DNA of 64,000 nucleotides from Desulfomonilaceae bacterium (GTDB lineage Bacteria > Desulfobacterota > Desulfomonilia > Desulfomonilales > Desulfomonilaceae), in NCBI GenBank assembly GCA_041662605.1, contig JBAZSD010000008.1, positions 101,608 through 165,607 of the forward strand. Direction: 5' to 3'. The notes under the pieces are model-generated. The model made no database searches. It saw only the letters and a program-made list of their open reading frames with translations, and had not been told where the DNA came from. The position numbers were made by a program, and so were the translations under genes. Positions within the stretch are counted from its first letter, which is position 1. Each line of letters begins with the position of its first letter. Positions 24,457 through 33,648 of this stretch are shown piece by piece.

Positions 24457-25671
24457 CTATTCGGCATGTTTTCGTAGAAAGGTGGGAATATCAAGATCTT
24501 CTTCGCCGTCAATTGAGAAATCATCCACTACGTTCAAATGCCGACTACCCTTTTCTCTCTGGCTCTTTCTAATAAAAGCGGGAATCTGCGAATCTCTGGG
24601 CTCATTGGGAATGATCGTCCTGGCCGCTGATCGGTCAATTTTATTTTCATCTGTTGACGGGCTTGGAGACTTAGCAAAAAGGAGAGAATCCGTTTTGTCG
24701 ATCAAACCGCTCTCGCTGCGTCCAAAACCAGTGGCGATTACAGTTACGTTTACGGCGTCTCCCATGTCTTCGTCTATTACAGCTCCAAATATTATGTTCG
24801 CGTCATCGTGAGCCTCATTCTGGATTATGGAGACAGCGTCGTTGATCTCAGTCAACGACATGTTCGATGAACCGGTAATGTTTATTAGTACTCCCTTGGC
24901 GCCGGACATGGAAACGTCTTCAAGCAACGGACTGTTAATAGCCATTCTTGTGGCTTCTTCAATACGTCCCTCGCCTGTGGCTGAGCCTGTGCCCATAAGC
25001 GCCACACCTTTTTCCTGCATAATGGTCTTGACATCCGCGAAATCAAGATTGATCAAACCGTTTATGGTAACTAAATCTGAAATTCCTCTCACGCCCTGCA
25101 TAAGGACATCGTCGGCTCTTCTGAATCCTTCCAGAAACGAGATGTCTTTTTTGAGTGAAAGCAGCCGTTGGTTGGGAATAATGATCAATGTATCAACTTC
25201 TCTACGAAGTGTCTCTATGCCTTCTTCCGCTTGGCGCATGCGCCTTTTGCCTTCAAACAGAAATGGTTTGGTCACCACAGCCACGGTGAGGGCGCCTACT
25301 TCCTGCCTGGCGATTCGGGCTATTATAGGGGCCGCTCCTGTGCCTGTTCCGCCACCTAGACCCGTTGTAATAAAAACCATATCAGACCCTTCTAAAGCGT
25401 CTCTTATGGCTTCATAATCTTCATTGGCGGCTATACGGCCAATTTCAGGGTCCGCCCCGGCTCCAAGTCCGCGGGTTTGTTGTCTGCCAATCTGTAATTT
25501 TAGCGGAGCCTGGTTGTGCTGGAGCGCTTGAGCGTCGGTGTTCGCCGCAACAAACTCCACTCCATTTAAACCGGCGCGAATCATGTTATTAACGGCGTTT
25601 CCACCACCACCGCCAACTCCAACAACCCTTATTAATGCGCTGCGGTTAGATTCAATTTCAAAGTCCAGCAT
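24457..25671 (-). CDS. ftsZ: Cell division protein FtsZ
   Basis: The tubulin-like GTPase that forms the Z ring. The N-terminal nucleotide loop is GVGGGGGNAVNNMI, the tubulin signature is GGGTGTGAAP, and the T7 synergy region holds NLDFADV. The last residues, LDIPTFLRKHAE, form the conserved C-terminal peptide that binds FtsA and ZipA-type partners, after a linker of about 70 residues. The length of 404 aa is normal. It is the last gene of the dcw cluster, 170 bp behind ftsA, a gap large enough for its own promoter, though I saw no clear one. Confidence 0.97.
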   Translation of the reverse strand: MLDFEIESNRSALIRVVGVGGGGGNAVNNMIRAGLNGVEFVAANTDAQALQHNQAPLKLQIGRQQTRGLGAGADPEIGRIAANEDYEAIRDALEGSDMVFITTGLGGGTGTGAAPIIARIARQEVGALTVAVVTKPFLFEGKRRMRQAEEGIETLRREVDTLIIIPNQRLLSLKKDISFLEGFRRADDVLMQGVRGISDLVTINGLINLDFADVKTIMQEKGVALMGTGSATGEGRIEEATRMAINSPLLEDVSMSGAKGVLINITGSSNMSLTEINDAVSIIQNEAHDDANIIFGAVIDEDMGDAVNVTVIATGFGRSESGLIDKTDSLLFAKSPSPSTDENKIDRSAARTIIPNEPRDSQIPAFIRKSQREKGSRHLNVVDDFSIDGEEDLDIPTFLRKHAE

Positions 25672-25841
25672 AAGCCGGCGCCTCCTCTATTTAATATCAA
25701 CCAAAACCTTCCAGACCGTCGAGCCTCAATCAAATTGTCAAGGTCCCGAACGACAACGCTTGGTCCGGTCAGTACATTACAGACCGGAATTCGCATACCA
25801 CGAGCCAAGACTTTTCGCCAGAAAATTCATGATATTCCAAT

Positions 25842-27074
25842 TTAAAAAGCTTCAGTAAACCACCTTCTCATTTTTTCAAAAACTTTATTGAAAACCTTAC
25901 CTGACTCATAAGCAGAGCTTAGATCAGCGCATCCGTGCCTAGCTCCCCAGAGTACCAGTCCCACACCGGTAGCGTAAACCGGAGAGTTCACAACATCCAC
26001 CAACCCACTCACACCGGTTGGATAGCCCAATCTAACCGGCATATCAAACAACTGTTCCGCCAGTTCCGCTATACCCTGAATGGCCACACTGCCCCCAGTG
26101 AGCACTATTCCGGATGCCACAGCGCTCAACAAGTTGAACTTTTCAAGTTCTCTCCTTACCAATCCTATTATCTCTTCCAAACGGGGTTCGGTTATCTCAG
26201 CTAGAACCGATCTTGCTAATACCCGAGGTTGCCGGCCTCCCACTCCTGGGACATGTATTGTCTCATCGCGATTTACAAGAGTGGCCAAGGCGCAACCATA
26301 TCGCTTTTTTATTTTCTCAGCTTCTCCTGTCGGAGTTCTCAAGCCTACGGCTATGTCGTTCGTGAGTTGGTCACCTCCCACAGGGATGACAGCAGTATGT
26401 TGAATCGCTCCTTCAATAAAGACAGCGATATCAGTGGTTCCGCCCCCTATGTCGATCAAGGCGACCCCCAGTTCTTTCTCGTCCGAAGACAATACCGCTT
26501 CAGAAGCCGCCATCTGTTGCAAGATCAGGTCGTCCACTATCAGGCCACTGCGGTGAGCGCATCTCACGATGTTTTGCGCTGCAGAAACAGCTCCTGTTAT
26601 AATATGAACTTTGGCTTCGAGGCGAACACCGGCCATACCTACCGGTTCTCTAATGCCGCCCTGATCATCGACCATGAATTCCTGCGGCAAAATATGGATT
26701 ACCTCTCTATCCAGAGGTATCGCAACTGCTCTTGCAGCGTCGATTACTCTTGATACCTCCTGAGTGGTCACTTCCCGGTTTTTTATGGCTATTACACCAT
26801 GGGAGTTTATGCCTTTGATGTGCCCGCCGGAAATTCCCGCTAACACGGTCTCCACTCGGCGTCCAGCCATAAGTTCGGCGTCATCAACAGCCTTTTTTAT
26901 GCTGGAAACAGTGAGGTCAATATTGACAACTACGCCACGGCGTAAACCTCTAGATGGAGAAGTTCCTACCCCTATGATGTCCACCGCGCCATCAGCGTTT
27001 AACTCTCCAATAATGGCGCAAATTTTTGTGGTCCCCACATCCAGACCGCAAATGATGTTATCGCTTCTTGACAT
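25842..27074 (-). CDS. ftsA: Cell division protein FtsA
   Basis: The actin-like membrane anchor of FtsZ. GLDVGTTKICAIIGE (phosphate 1), DIGGGTTDIAVF (phosphate 2) and VLTGGSVAIQG (adenosine) are present, with the 1C/SHS2 region in between. The last residues (FNKVFEKMRRWFTEAF) are the amphipathic membrane-targeting helix. The frame is open to 27131, but the ATG at 27074 has AGGGG 7 bp upstream and gives the usual N-terminus MSRSDNIICGLD, 410 aa in all. It starts 4 bp after the ftsQ stop. Confidence 0.96.
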   Translation of the reverse strand: MSRSDNIICGLDVGTTKICAIIGELNADGAVDIIGVGTSPSRGLRRGVVVNIDLTVSSIKKAVDDAELMAGRRVETVLAGISGGHIKGINSHGVIAIKNREVTTQEVSRVIDAARAVAIPLDREVIHILPQEFMVDDQGGIREPVGMAGVRLEAKVHIITGAVSAAQNIVRCAHRSGLIVDDLILQQMAASEAVLSSDEKELGVALIDIGGGTTDIAVFIEGAIQHTAVIPVGGDQLTNDIAVGLRTPTGEAEKIKKRYGCALATLVNRDETIHVPGVGGRQPRVLARSVLAEITEPRLEEIIGLVRRELEKFNLLSAVASGIVLTGGSVAIQGIAELAEQLFDMPVRLGYPTGVSGLVDVVNSPVYATGVGLVLWGARHGCADLSSAYESGKVFNKVFEKMRRWFTEAF

Positions 27075-27078
27075 TTTC

Positions 27079-27918
27079 TTACCCCTGCAGAAGCGGATCT
27101 TCAGAAGACCGAACAATAGCTCGATCTTCAAAATCCAGGTTAATTATCCGTGCGTTTCGCCATTGACCCCTGTTTTTAAGAAATCTCTTCAGTCGTTCAT
27201 ATCTGGCTATTTTGGTCTCAAAACCTGAGTTACCAAAAATAATCACCTGTCCTGAATTCATTTTTAACGTCAGTCCATCATCATGACTAATATTGATTTC
27301 CCTGATGTCCTTGATGTTGATTTCCGAACCGGACCGATCGAGAAGTTCGGTCAGTTTGAGCCCTGACAGCAGTGATTCCTCAACCTCTTTTGGGCTCGAG
27401 CGCAATTCATCCGGTTTTATACCTGTAAATAGAGGTAGCCCTACAGAATCACCGGGTAAAATCCGTGAAAATATTTTTGCGTTTTCATCAATGTAATAAA
27501 GCTTTTCACTCGCAACTATACCTTGGGGAATCCTCTCTTCAATTTCAACGACGAGTTGGCCGGGAAATCGCCTGGAAACCGCTCCCTCACGAATCCACGG
27601 GTGATGGCGTAATCTTTGTGTTATTGATTCAAGATCTATATCAAGAAGGTTTACGCCTTTCTCTACTTTCGTTGTTTCAATTACTTCTTCAGTTGACAGT
27701 CTATGGTTTCCATAAACATCCACTTTGCTCAGGTTGAAGTACGAGGATCGAACCACCACGAGATATGTAAGGACAAGCGCCATAAATATATCCAGACATA
27801 TACCAGTCCAAAACAACACGTTCAAAGCCACGCGATTCCAGAGCAGCGGTGGTTTGCCCTTTTCAGAACCGGGAATATCGTTGGCTTGTAGATTTGCTTT
27901 GAGCGCAGCTTCAGACAT
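27079..27918 (-). CDS. ftsQ: Cell division protein FtsQ/DivIB
   Basis: A bitopic divisome protein linking early and late division proteins. From the chosen start it has 279 aa: a cytoplasmic tail, one membrane segment (VLFWTGICLDIFMALVLTYLVV), the POTRA domain (NLSKVDVYGNHRLSTEEVIETT, then VNLLDIDLESITQRLRHHPWI) and the FtsQ beta domain (RRFPGQLVVEIEERIPQGIV). The frame is open to 27990, inside murB; the ATG at 27918 has GGAAG upstream, overlaps the murB stop by 8 bp and is preferred. Confidence 0.92.
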   Translation of the reverse strand: MSEAALKANLQANDIPGSEKGKPPLLWNRVALNVLFWTGICLDIFMALVLTYLVVVRSSYFNLSKVDVYGNHRLSTEEVIETTKVEKGVNLLDIDLESITQRLRHHPWIREGAVSRRFPGQLVVEIEERIPQGIVASEKLYYIDENAKIFSRILPGDSVGLPLFTGIKPDELRSSPKEVEESLLSGLKLTELLDRSGSEINIKDIREINISHDDGLTLKMNSGQVIIFGNSGFETKIARYERLKRFLKNRGQWRNARIINLDFEDRAIVRSSEDPLLQG

Positions 27919-28849
27919 TTTTTTCTTCCGGATGAACGACTCGTATTTCGAGTTCGAGATCAATGCCCGCTTTTTCTTGGGCGGCTTCACTGATTGTATT
28001 TATAAGTTTAAGAATATCTGAGGCTTTAGCCTTGTTTCTATTGATGATGAAGTTCGCATGGACAGTTGAAACCGAAGCTCCTCCGCATTCGAAGCCTTTG
28101 AATCCCAGTTTCTCAATCAGAGCGCCTGCCGGCATCGCATTTGAAGGATTCTTGAATATGCAGCCTGCATTCGGATATCCTCGAGGTTGAGACAGTTTCC
28201 TATGAGCCCTAAATTCGGTAAGCTTTTTCCCTATTTCATCCAACTTTCCAGGGTTGAGTTCAAACCCGGCCTCTAACACCACAGAGCCGGACGGCAAATT
28301 CAACTTCCTGTAACCATAAGAAAAAGAACCTTTTAGCAGCTTTGTTCTTGAACCTAGCGCATCCACCAATTTAAGCTCTGTAATTAGATCCGCCACTGAA
28401 ATCCCACCTGCGCCGGCGTTACACGCTACTGAGCCCCCGACCGAACCGGGGATGCCCCAAAGTGACTCCATGCCTGTAAGACCTAAACGACATGCCTTTG
28501 AGACGACTAGAGGCAGAGGTACTCCTGCCTGAGCTATAATCTTGTTTTTGCGGGAGTCTTTCTCTTCGAAAGTTAGAGTTTTCATTCGAAGCCCGGACAC
28601 CACCAATCCCCTGAAACCGTCGTCATGGAATAACACGTTTGTGCCGGCCCCAAGCATAAAATGCCGAATGCCTTCTGTTTTGCAAAAGGACAACAAACGA
28701 GACAAAGACTGTGGGTCTCGCGGAAACGCAACTATGTCCGCAGGGCCTCCTACCCGAAAGGAGGTCAGGTGTTTCAGGGGAACTCCGGTCAAAGGAGGTT
28801 CTCCTAATATAGCGCTGATCTGCTGAATTCTAATTTCGCTAGTTTTCAA
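27911..28849 (-). CDS. murB: UDP-N-acetylenolpyruvoylglucosamine reductase MurB
   Basis: A cytoplasmic FAD enzyme that reduces UDP-GlcNAc-enolpyruvate to UDP-MurNAc. The FAD-binding SFRVGGPADIVAFP and LGAGTNVLFHDDGFRGLVV are clear, as is GIPGSVGGSVACNAGA. The residue that donates the proton (Ser229 in E. coli) is Cys here (GYPNAGCIFKNP), as in many Gram-positive-type MurB proteins. The length of 312 aa is normal. The start is a TTG inside the last codons of murC (11-bp overlap). Confidence 0.94.
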   Translation of the reverse strand: MKTSEIRIQQISAILGEPPLTGVPLKHLTSFRVGGPADIVAFPRDPQSLSRLLSFCKTEGIRHFMLGAGTNVLFHDDGFRGLVVSGLRMKTLTFEEKDSRKNKIIAQAGVPLPLVVSKACRLGLTGMESLWGIPGSVGGSVACNAGAGGISVADLITELKLVDALGSRTKLLKGSFSYGYRKLNLPSGSVVLEAGFELNPGKLDEIGKKLTEFRAHRKLSQPRGYPNAGCIFKNPSNAMPAGALIEKLGFKGFECGGASVSTVHANFIINRNKAKASDILKLINTISEAAQEKAGIDLELEIRVVHPEEKNV

Positions 28850-30245
28850 TAGAAGCGCCTCTTTTTTTCTCGAGTTGTTCTAGAATCTGAGGGCCAAGTT
28901 TTGTGACATCTCCGGCCCCCAATGTAATGAGCATATCGCCAGGCTCGAGTTCCCCAGCTATTTGTAAGGCGATTCCGGATCTGTCTCCCAAAAAACGGGC
29001 CGTCTTGTGTCCTCGGGCCCGAATGCCTTCACAAAGTTTCGCTCCAGTGACACCTGCGATCGGTTTTTCACTGGCAGGATATATGTCCATGATATAGAGC
29101 AGATCGGCATCGTGAAAAGCTGTGAGGAAATCATCAAACAAAGCCTGGGTACGGGAATACCTATGTGGTTGAAATAAAACTGCTATCCGCTTGTCGGCCA
29201 TCTGCCTGGCCGCCAGTAGCACCGCCTTGATTTCCGCGGGATGATGTCCGTAATCATCAATTACGGTTACTCCGGCGGCAACCCCTCGTTTCGTGAATCT
29301 TCTTTGGACTCCTGGAAAAGATTCCAGGGCTTCTTTTAGAGTAGCAAAAGGAACGTCGAAGAGTTCCGCAACAGTTACAGCGGCGAGAGAATTCACGACG
29401 TTGTGCATTCCTGGCATAGGCAGTCTTATTTCACCCAACAAGGAATTTTCCCGATAAACCTGAAAAACCGATCTGTCTCTCTCCAACCTGGGCTTGGATG
29501 CTCTGATTCGCGCTTGCGAAGATAGCCCATAAGTCAAAAATCTTTTGGAAATTAATGGGATGATTCTCTGGACGTGCGGGTCGTCCAGACAGACGATAGC
29601 GCATCCGTAAAATGGTATCCGATTTATAAATTCCAGAAACGTCGATCTTATTTCTTCTATTGACGAATAGCAGTCCATATGTTCGAGATCTATATTTGTG
29701 ATCAAAGCTATGGTCGGAAAGAGCTTGAGAAAGGACTTATCCGATTCATCCGCTTCAGCGACAAGGAGATCACCCTGACCAAGATGAGCGCCTCCTCCAA
29801 GAGCATTAAGCTTACCACCAATTACTACAGTGGGGTCCAAACCCGCGTGTGACATTACCGAGGCTATCAAGGAAGTTGTGGTCGTTTTCCCATGCATGCC
29901 TGCAACCGCTACAGAAGTTTGCATCCGCATGAGTTCAGCCAACATTTCGGCCCTGGGGATAACCGGGATCCTTCTTTCCCTGGCCGCTACTACTTCAGGG
30001 TTGTCTTCGGCGACGGCTGATGAATAGACAAGCACATCCGCTTTATCGAGATGCTCCTTGCGATGGCCCACACGAACCTGCGCCCCTAAAGATCTGAGGT
30101 GTATTACCGTGGGAGACTCCTGCAGATCGGATCCGCTTACATTGAACCCGAGCGCAAGGAGAATCTCTGCGATTCCGCTCATCCCTACACCGCCGATGCC
30201 GACGAAATGAACATCTCTAACCTTTTTGAATAATGTGCCAATCAC
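28839..30245 (-). CDS. murC: UDP-N-acetylmuramate-L-alanine ligase MurC
   Basis: An ATP-dependent ligase that adds L-Ala to UDP-MurNAc. The N-terminal Rossmann loop VHFVGIGGVGMSGIAEILL, the ATP loop GMHGKTTTTSLIA (near residue 115), EADESDKSFL and the DDYGHHPAEI motif identify it as MurC rather than Mpl or MurD. The length of 468 aa fits. The GTG start overlaps the murG stop (GTGA). Confidence 0.96.
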   Translation of the reverse strand: MIGTLFKKVRDVHFVGIGGVGMSGIAEILLALGFNVSGSDLQESPTVIHLRSLGAQVRVGHRKEHLDKADVLVYSSAVAEDNPEVVAARERRIPVIPRAEMLAELMRMQTSVAVAGMHGKTTTTSLIASVMSHAGLDPTVVIGGKLNALGGGAHLGQGDLLVAEADESDKSFLKLFPTIALITNIDLEHMDCYSSIEEIRSTFLEFINRIPFYGCAIVCLDDPHVQRIIPLISKRFLTYGLSSQARIRASKPRLERDRSVFQVYRENSLLGEIRLPMPGMHNVVNSLAAVTVAELFDVPFATLKEALESFPGVQRRFTKRGVAAGVTVIDDYGHHPAEIKAVLLAARQMADKRIAVLFQPHRYSRTQALFDDFLTAFHDADLLYIMDIYPASEKPIAGVTGAKLCEGIRARGHKTARFLGDRSGIALQIAGELEPGDMLITLGAGDVTKLGPQILEQLEKKRGASIEN

Positions 30246-31327
30246 GCAGCTAACCTTTTGTCCTTTAGTATTTCAATCACAATGGACCTTGCGGCGTTCG
30301 GCTTTCCAAGCATTCGTGCGTTTTTTGCCATTGATTCAAGACTTGAAGGATTCTCCATCAGTTGAATTATCTTGGTAATCAGAGCGCCATGCTTTAGGTC
30401 TTCATCTTTAACTGTTTTGACTGCATTTCGGCTTTCCAGCCATTGAGCGTTTTTGGTTTGATGATCTTCCGCCGCGAATGGGAAAGGAACTACTATCGCA
30501 GGCTTGCCCACTGCAGTAATTTCAGCCAGGGAACTCGCTCCGGCTCGACAAATGACAAGGTCTGCCCATGAATAATATGAGCCCATGTTTGTTATAAAAT
30601 CTTTTACCTCTGCTTCAATCCCTGATTTTTGGTACGCTTCGTTGACTTTTTCGAACAACTCAGACCCTGTTTGATGAACAATTTTGATTTGCCCTTTTTT
30701 TGGCTTGAGTTGACTCAAATGGTCAATAACGCCCAGATTGAGGCTGTTTGCTCCTTTGGAGCCCCCAAAGATCAATATTTTGAATTTGTCTGAATTTCCC
30801 GGACTGTGCTCCGGCTCCTCAAGCAATGTCTTCCTTACCGGATTACCCACCAGGAATGTTCGTTCCGGCGGGGTTGAAGGTTTTGTGTTTTCCCATGAAA
30901 TGAAAATCTTATCGACAAATTTGGCTAACATTCTATTGGCTACGCCCATTATGGAATTCTGTTCCTGAACTCCGGTCTTGATGTTCAAAATCAGGGCGGC
31001 CGCCAACGTGGGGGCAGATGCGTATCCTCCAACTCCCAAGACAAAATCTGGTTTGAAGTCACCAATGATTTTGAATGATTGAATGATCCCAATCGGAATC
31101 TCTAAACCAGCGCGAAGGGAATTGAAAATCCCTGTCCTCATGATTCCTCGAGCGGAGACAAACTTGATGGGAAAATTTGTCTGAGGAATCAATTTTGCCT
31201 CGATTCCCCTTTTGGTACCAACAAACAAAACGTCAGATGAAGGATCTTCCGACTTGAGAGCTTCGGCTATCGCGAGAGCAGGGAAAAGATGACCGCCTGT
31301 GCCTCCTCCGGCGAGAACAAGTTTCAT
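30242..31327 (-). CDS. murG: Lipid II synthase MurG (GlcNAc transferase)
   Basis: A membrane-associated GT28 glycosyltransferase that converts lipid I to lipid II. The N-terminal loop LVLAGGGTGGHLFPALAIAEAL, VLGVGGYASAPT, and in the donor domain ILIFGGSKGANSLN and CRAGASSLAEITAVGKPAIVVPFP are diagnostic. It has 361 aa, the normal length. Its start overlaps the ftsW stop by 4 bp (ATGA), and its own stop overlaps the murC start. Confidence 0.97.
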   Translation of the reverse strand: MKLVLAGGGTGGHLFPALAIAEALKSEDPSSDVLFVGTKRGIEAKLIPQTNFPIKFVSARGIMRTGIFNSLRAGLEIPIGIIQSFKIIGDFKPDFVLGVGGYASAPTLAAALILNIKTGVQEQNSIMGVANRMLAKFVDKIFISWENTKPSTPPERTFLVGNPVRKTLLEEPEHSPGNSDKFKILIFGGSKGANSLNLGVIDHLSQLKPKKGQIKIVHQTGSELFEKVNEAYQKSGIEAEVKDFITNMGSYYSWADLVICRAGASSLAEITAVGKPAIVVPFPFAAEDHQTKNAQWLESRNAVKTVKDEDLKHGALITKIIQLMENPSSLESMAKNARMLGKPNAARSIVIEILKDKRLAA

Positions 31328-32478
31328 CGTCGCTCTCCTTCCTTTTTGGCCGACGCCGTGGCGCTTATGGCCATAAGGATGCCGATCCCCGCAAGATTGC
31401 TGATCAGTGAAGTGCCACCGAGGGATACAAGTGGCAAAGGCAGCCCTTTTGTCGGCGTGAGCCCCATTGTCACGGCCATATTAATTACGGCCTGAATCCC
31501 TACCAAAGCGGTAATACCAAAAGCCAAACATCTGAGAAATGTGTCCTGAGCCCTGATGGCTATCATCAAACCCCTGAATATAAGGAGATAGAATAACAGA
31601 ATTATAACAATCACCCCTGTCAGTCCCAGTTCCTCTCCGACAACGGCCATAATGAAATCTGAATGGGGCTGCGGTAAATAGAAAAGCTTCTGTATACCTT
31701 TTCCCAAACCCACTCCCCAAAATCCACCGCACCCAAAAGCTACCAAACTTTGAATCACCTGGAAGCCAGTACTCAACGGGTCCGCCCAAGGGTTGAGGAA
31801 ACTCTTTACTCTCGCAAACCTGTAATTAGCGCTCATTCCAATCTGGAAAAGAAAAGGCAGGCACAATATGGCTGAACCAACAAGATGCTGTAGCCTGACT
31901 CCAGCTACAAACATCATCAGAAAACCAACAGTTGTAATAATTACCGCCAGGCCGAAATCGGGTTGCGCTAGCGCCAACATGACCACGAGAGCCATGATCA
32001 ATATATGTGGGAGAAAACCAATAGCGAAACTCTTCACTCCTTCGCCCTTCTTGGCAAGGGAACGAGCAAAAAATATTATCATTGCATATTTGATTATTTC
32101 AGAAGGTTGAATATAAAATCCCAAAGGAAGACGAACCCATCGCCTTGATCCCCCGAGTTCAACTCCTATTCCTGGGACAAAAACCAAAATCAGCAGCAAA
32201 AGAGATAAGCCAAGGCCCACAGCGGCCGAATCCCGCCAGAAAAAGGGATTGATTCTGGAAAAAAGGAACATCAAGCCCAATCCCACAATCATTGCCAATC
32301 CCTGTCTCTTCGTATAATAAAAACCGTCGCCAAACTTTGCGGACGCTATCATGAAACTCGCTGATGTCACCATGACTATGCCGAAGGTCAGTATTAGTAT
32401 GGTAACAAATAGCAATACGGGATCACTAAATGATAACTTGTTCCCTTTTAGCGCAATTGTTTGACTCTGAATTGTCAT
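31324..32478 (-). CDS. ftsW: SEDS peptidoglycan polymerase FtsW
   Basis: An integral membrane glycosyltransferase that polymerises lipid II at the septum with the class B PBP. About ten hydrophobic segments are visible. The SEDS motifs are present: GSRRWVRLPLGFYIQPSEIIKYAMIIF, QPDFGLAVI, and near the end GLTPTKGLPLPLVSLGGTSL. The length of 384 aa is normal. It follows mraY after a 90-bp gap; murD, which usually lies here, is absent. Confidence 0.95.
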   Translation of the reverse strand: MTIQSQTIALKGNKLSFSDPVLLFVTILILTFGIVMVTSASFMIASAKFGDGFYYTKRQGLAMIVGLGLMFLFSRINPFFWRDSAAVGLGLSLLLLILVFVPGIGVELGGSRRWVRLPLGFYIQPSEIIKYAMIIFFARSLAKKGEGVKSFAIGFLPHILIMALVVMLALAQPDFGLAVIITTVGFLMMFVAGVRLQHLVGSAILCLPFLFQIGMSANYRFARVKSFLNPWADPLSTGFQVIQSLVAFGCGGFWGVGLGKGIQKLFYLPQPHSDFIMAVVGEELGLTGVIVIILLFYLLIFRGLMIAIRAQDTFLRCLAFGITALVGIQAVINMAVTMGLTPTKGLPLPLVSLGGTSLISNLAGIGILMAISATASAKKEGERR

Positions 32479-32568
32479 TAACGTCTAATTCCGGTTTCTT
32501 GTTTTCAATGCTCTTGATAACCTGCGACTAATTCGATTCGGCTTATCTTAAGCGGGTTGTGTACCTTG

Positions 32569-33645
32569 TCATCGTAGTTTCAGCGTGCTCATGGCAATGA
32601 GCGCAAACACGATTGAAAGTATCCAGAAACGAACAATTACCTTTGGTTCAGCCCAGCCTCTGAGTTCAAAATGATGATGAATAGGAGCCATGGCGAAAAT
32701 TCTTTTGCCCGTGGTCTTGAAAGAAGCCACCTGAAGTATCACCGATACTGCTTCAATCACAAATACCCCACCGGCAATGGCTAATAAGATTTCGTGTTTC
32801 GTCACTACCGCTACAGCTCCGAGAAGTCCTCCCAGAGATAATGATCCTACATCGCCCATAAAGACTTCCGCCGGGTAAGCGTTGTACCAGAGGAACCCCA
32901 TGCCTGCGCCAAGCATTGCTCCGCAAACTACACAGAGTTCTCCAGATCCGGGAATGTATGGTACCTGAAGATACTGGGCCAGTTTCAGGTGGCCGGCAAT
33001 ATAGGCGAATAATAGGTAGGTGGCGGCGCATATCATTACAGGCCCTATGGCTAAACCATCGAGGCCATCCGTCAAATTTACCGCGTTTGAAGCTCCAGCG
33101 ATTACCAGGGCGGCGAATATAGGGTACCAAAAGCCAAGATCGGGATGAAAGTTTTTGAAAAAGGGGACTGCGAGAGTTGTCTTGAATGATGGATCCATCC
33201 AGAGAAACAACCCAACCAGTCCGCCTATCAATAACTGAAGCCCCAGTTTCTGCTTGCCGCTCAAGCCATTGTGGCTCTGCCTGCGGATCTTCAAATAATC
33301 GTCCAGAAAACCAATAGCGCCATAAGAAAGAGTGACACCAAGCACAACCCATACATAGACATTGTCCAGCCTTGCCCAAAGTAGACAGGAAAATGTCATC
33401 GCAAAGAGGATGAGCACACCACCCATAGTAGGTGTGCCAGTCTTTTCAAGGTGTGACTGAGGACCATCATCTCTAACCATCTGACCAATCTGAAATTCCC
33501 TCAAATAATCTATAAGTGGTCTGCCCAAGAGAAAGCTTATCATTAAGGCTGTCAGGGTAGCCATAATGGCTCTGAATGATATATATCTGAAAACGTTAAA
33601 TAAGATTAAGTCAGCATTTAGAGGATAAAGGAGGTGATACAGCAT
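32569..33645 (-). CDS. mraY: Phospho-MurNAc-pentapeptide transferase MraY
   Basis: An integral membrane enzyme that makes lipid I from UDP-MurNAc-pentapeptide and undecaprenyl phosphate. The motifs [45 protein letters not shown] and the His-rich loop [13 protein letters not shown] are all present. The length of 358 aa is usual. It starts 3 bp after the murF stop. Confidence 0.97.
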   Translation of the reverse strand: MLYHLLYPLNADLILFNVFRYISFRAIMATLTALMISFLLGRPLIDYLREFQIGQMVRDDGPQSHLEKTGTPTMGGVLILFAMTFSCLLWARLDNVYVWVVLGVTLSYGAIGFLDDYLKIRRQSHNGLSGKQKLGLQLLIGGLVGLFLWMDPSFKTTLAVPFFKNFHPDLGFWYPIFAALVIAGASNAVNLTDGLDGLAIGPVMICAATYLLFAYIAGHLKLAQYLQVPYIPGSGELCVVCGAMLGAGMGFLWYNAYPAEVFMGDVGSLSLGGLLGAVAVVTKHEILLAIAGGVFVIEAVSVILQVASFKTTGKRIFAMAPIHHHFELRGWAEPKVIVRFWILSIVFALIAMSTLKLR

Positions 33646-33648
33646 TTT

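Noticed and set aside
32753..33379. 208-aa minus-strand frame overlapping mraY in another phase
   Set aside because: mraY is complete in its own frame; the overlapping product is rich in Trp/Arg/Ser and has no domain.
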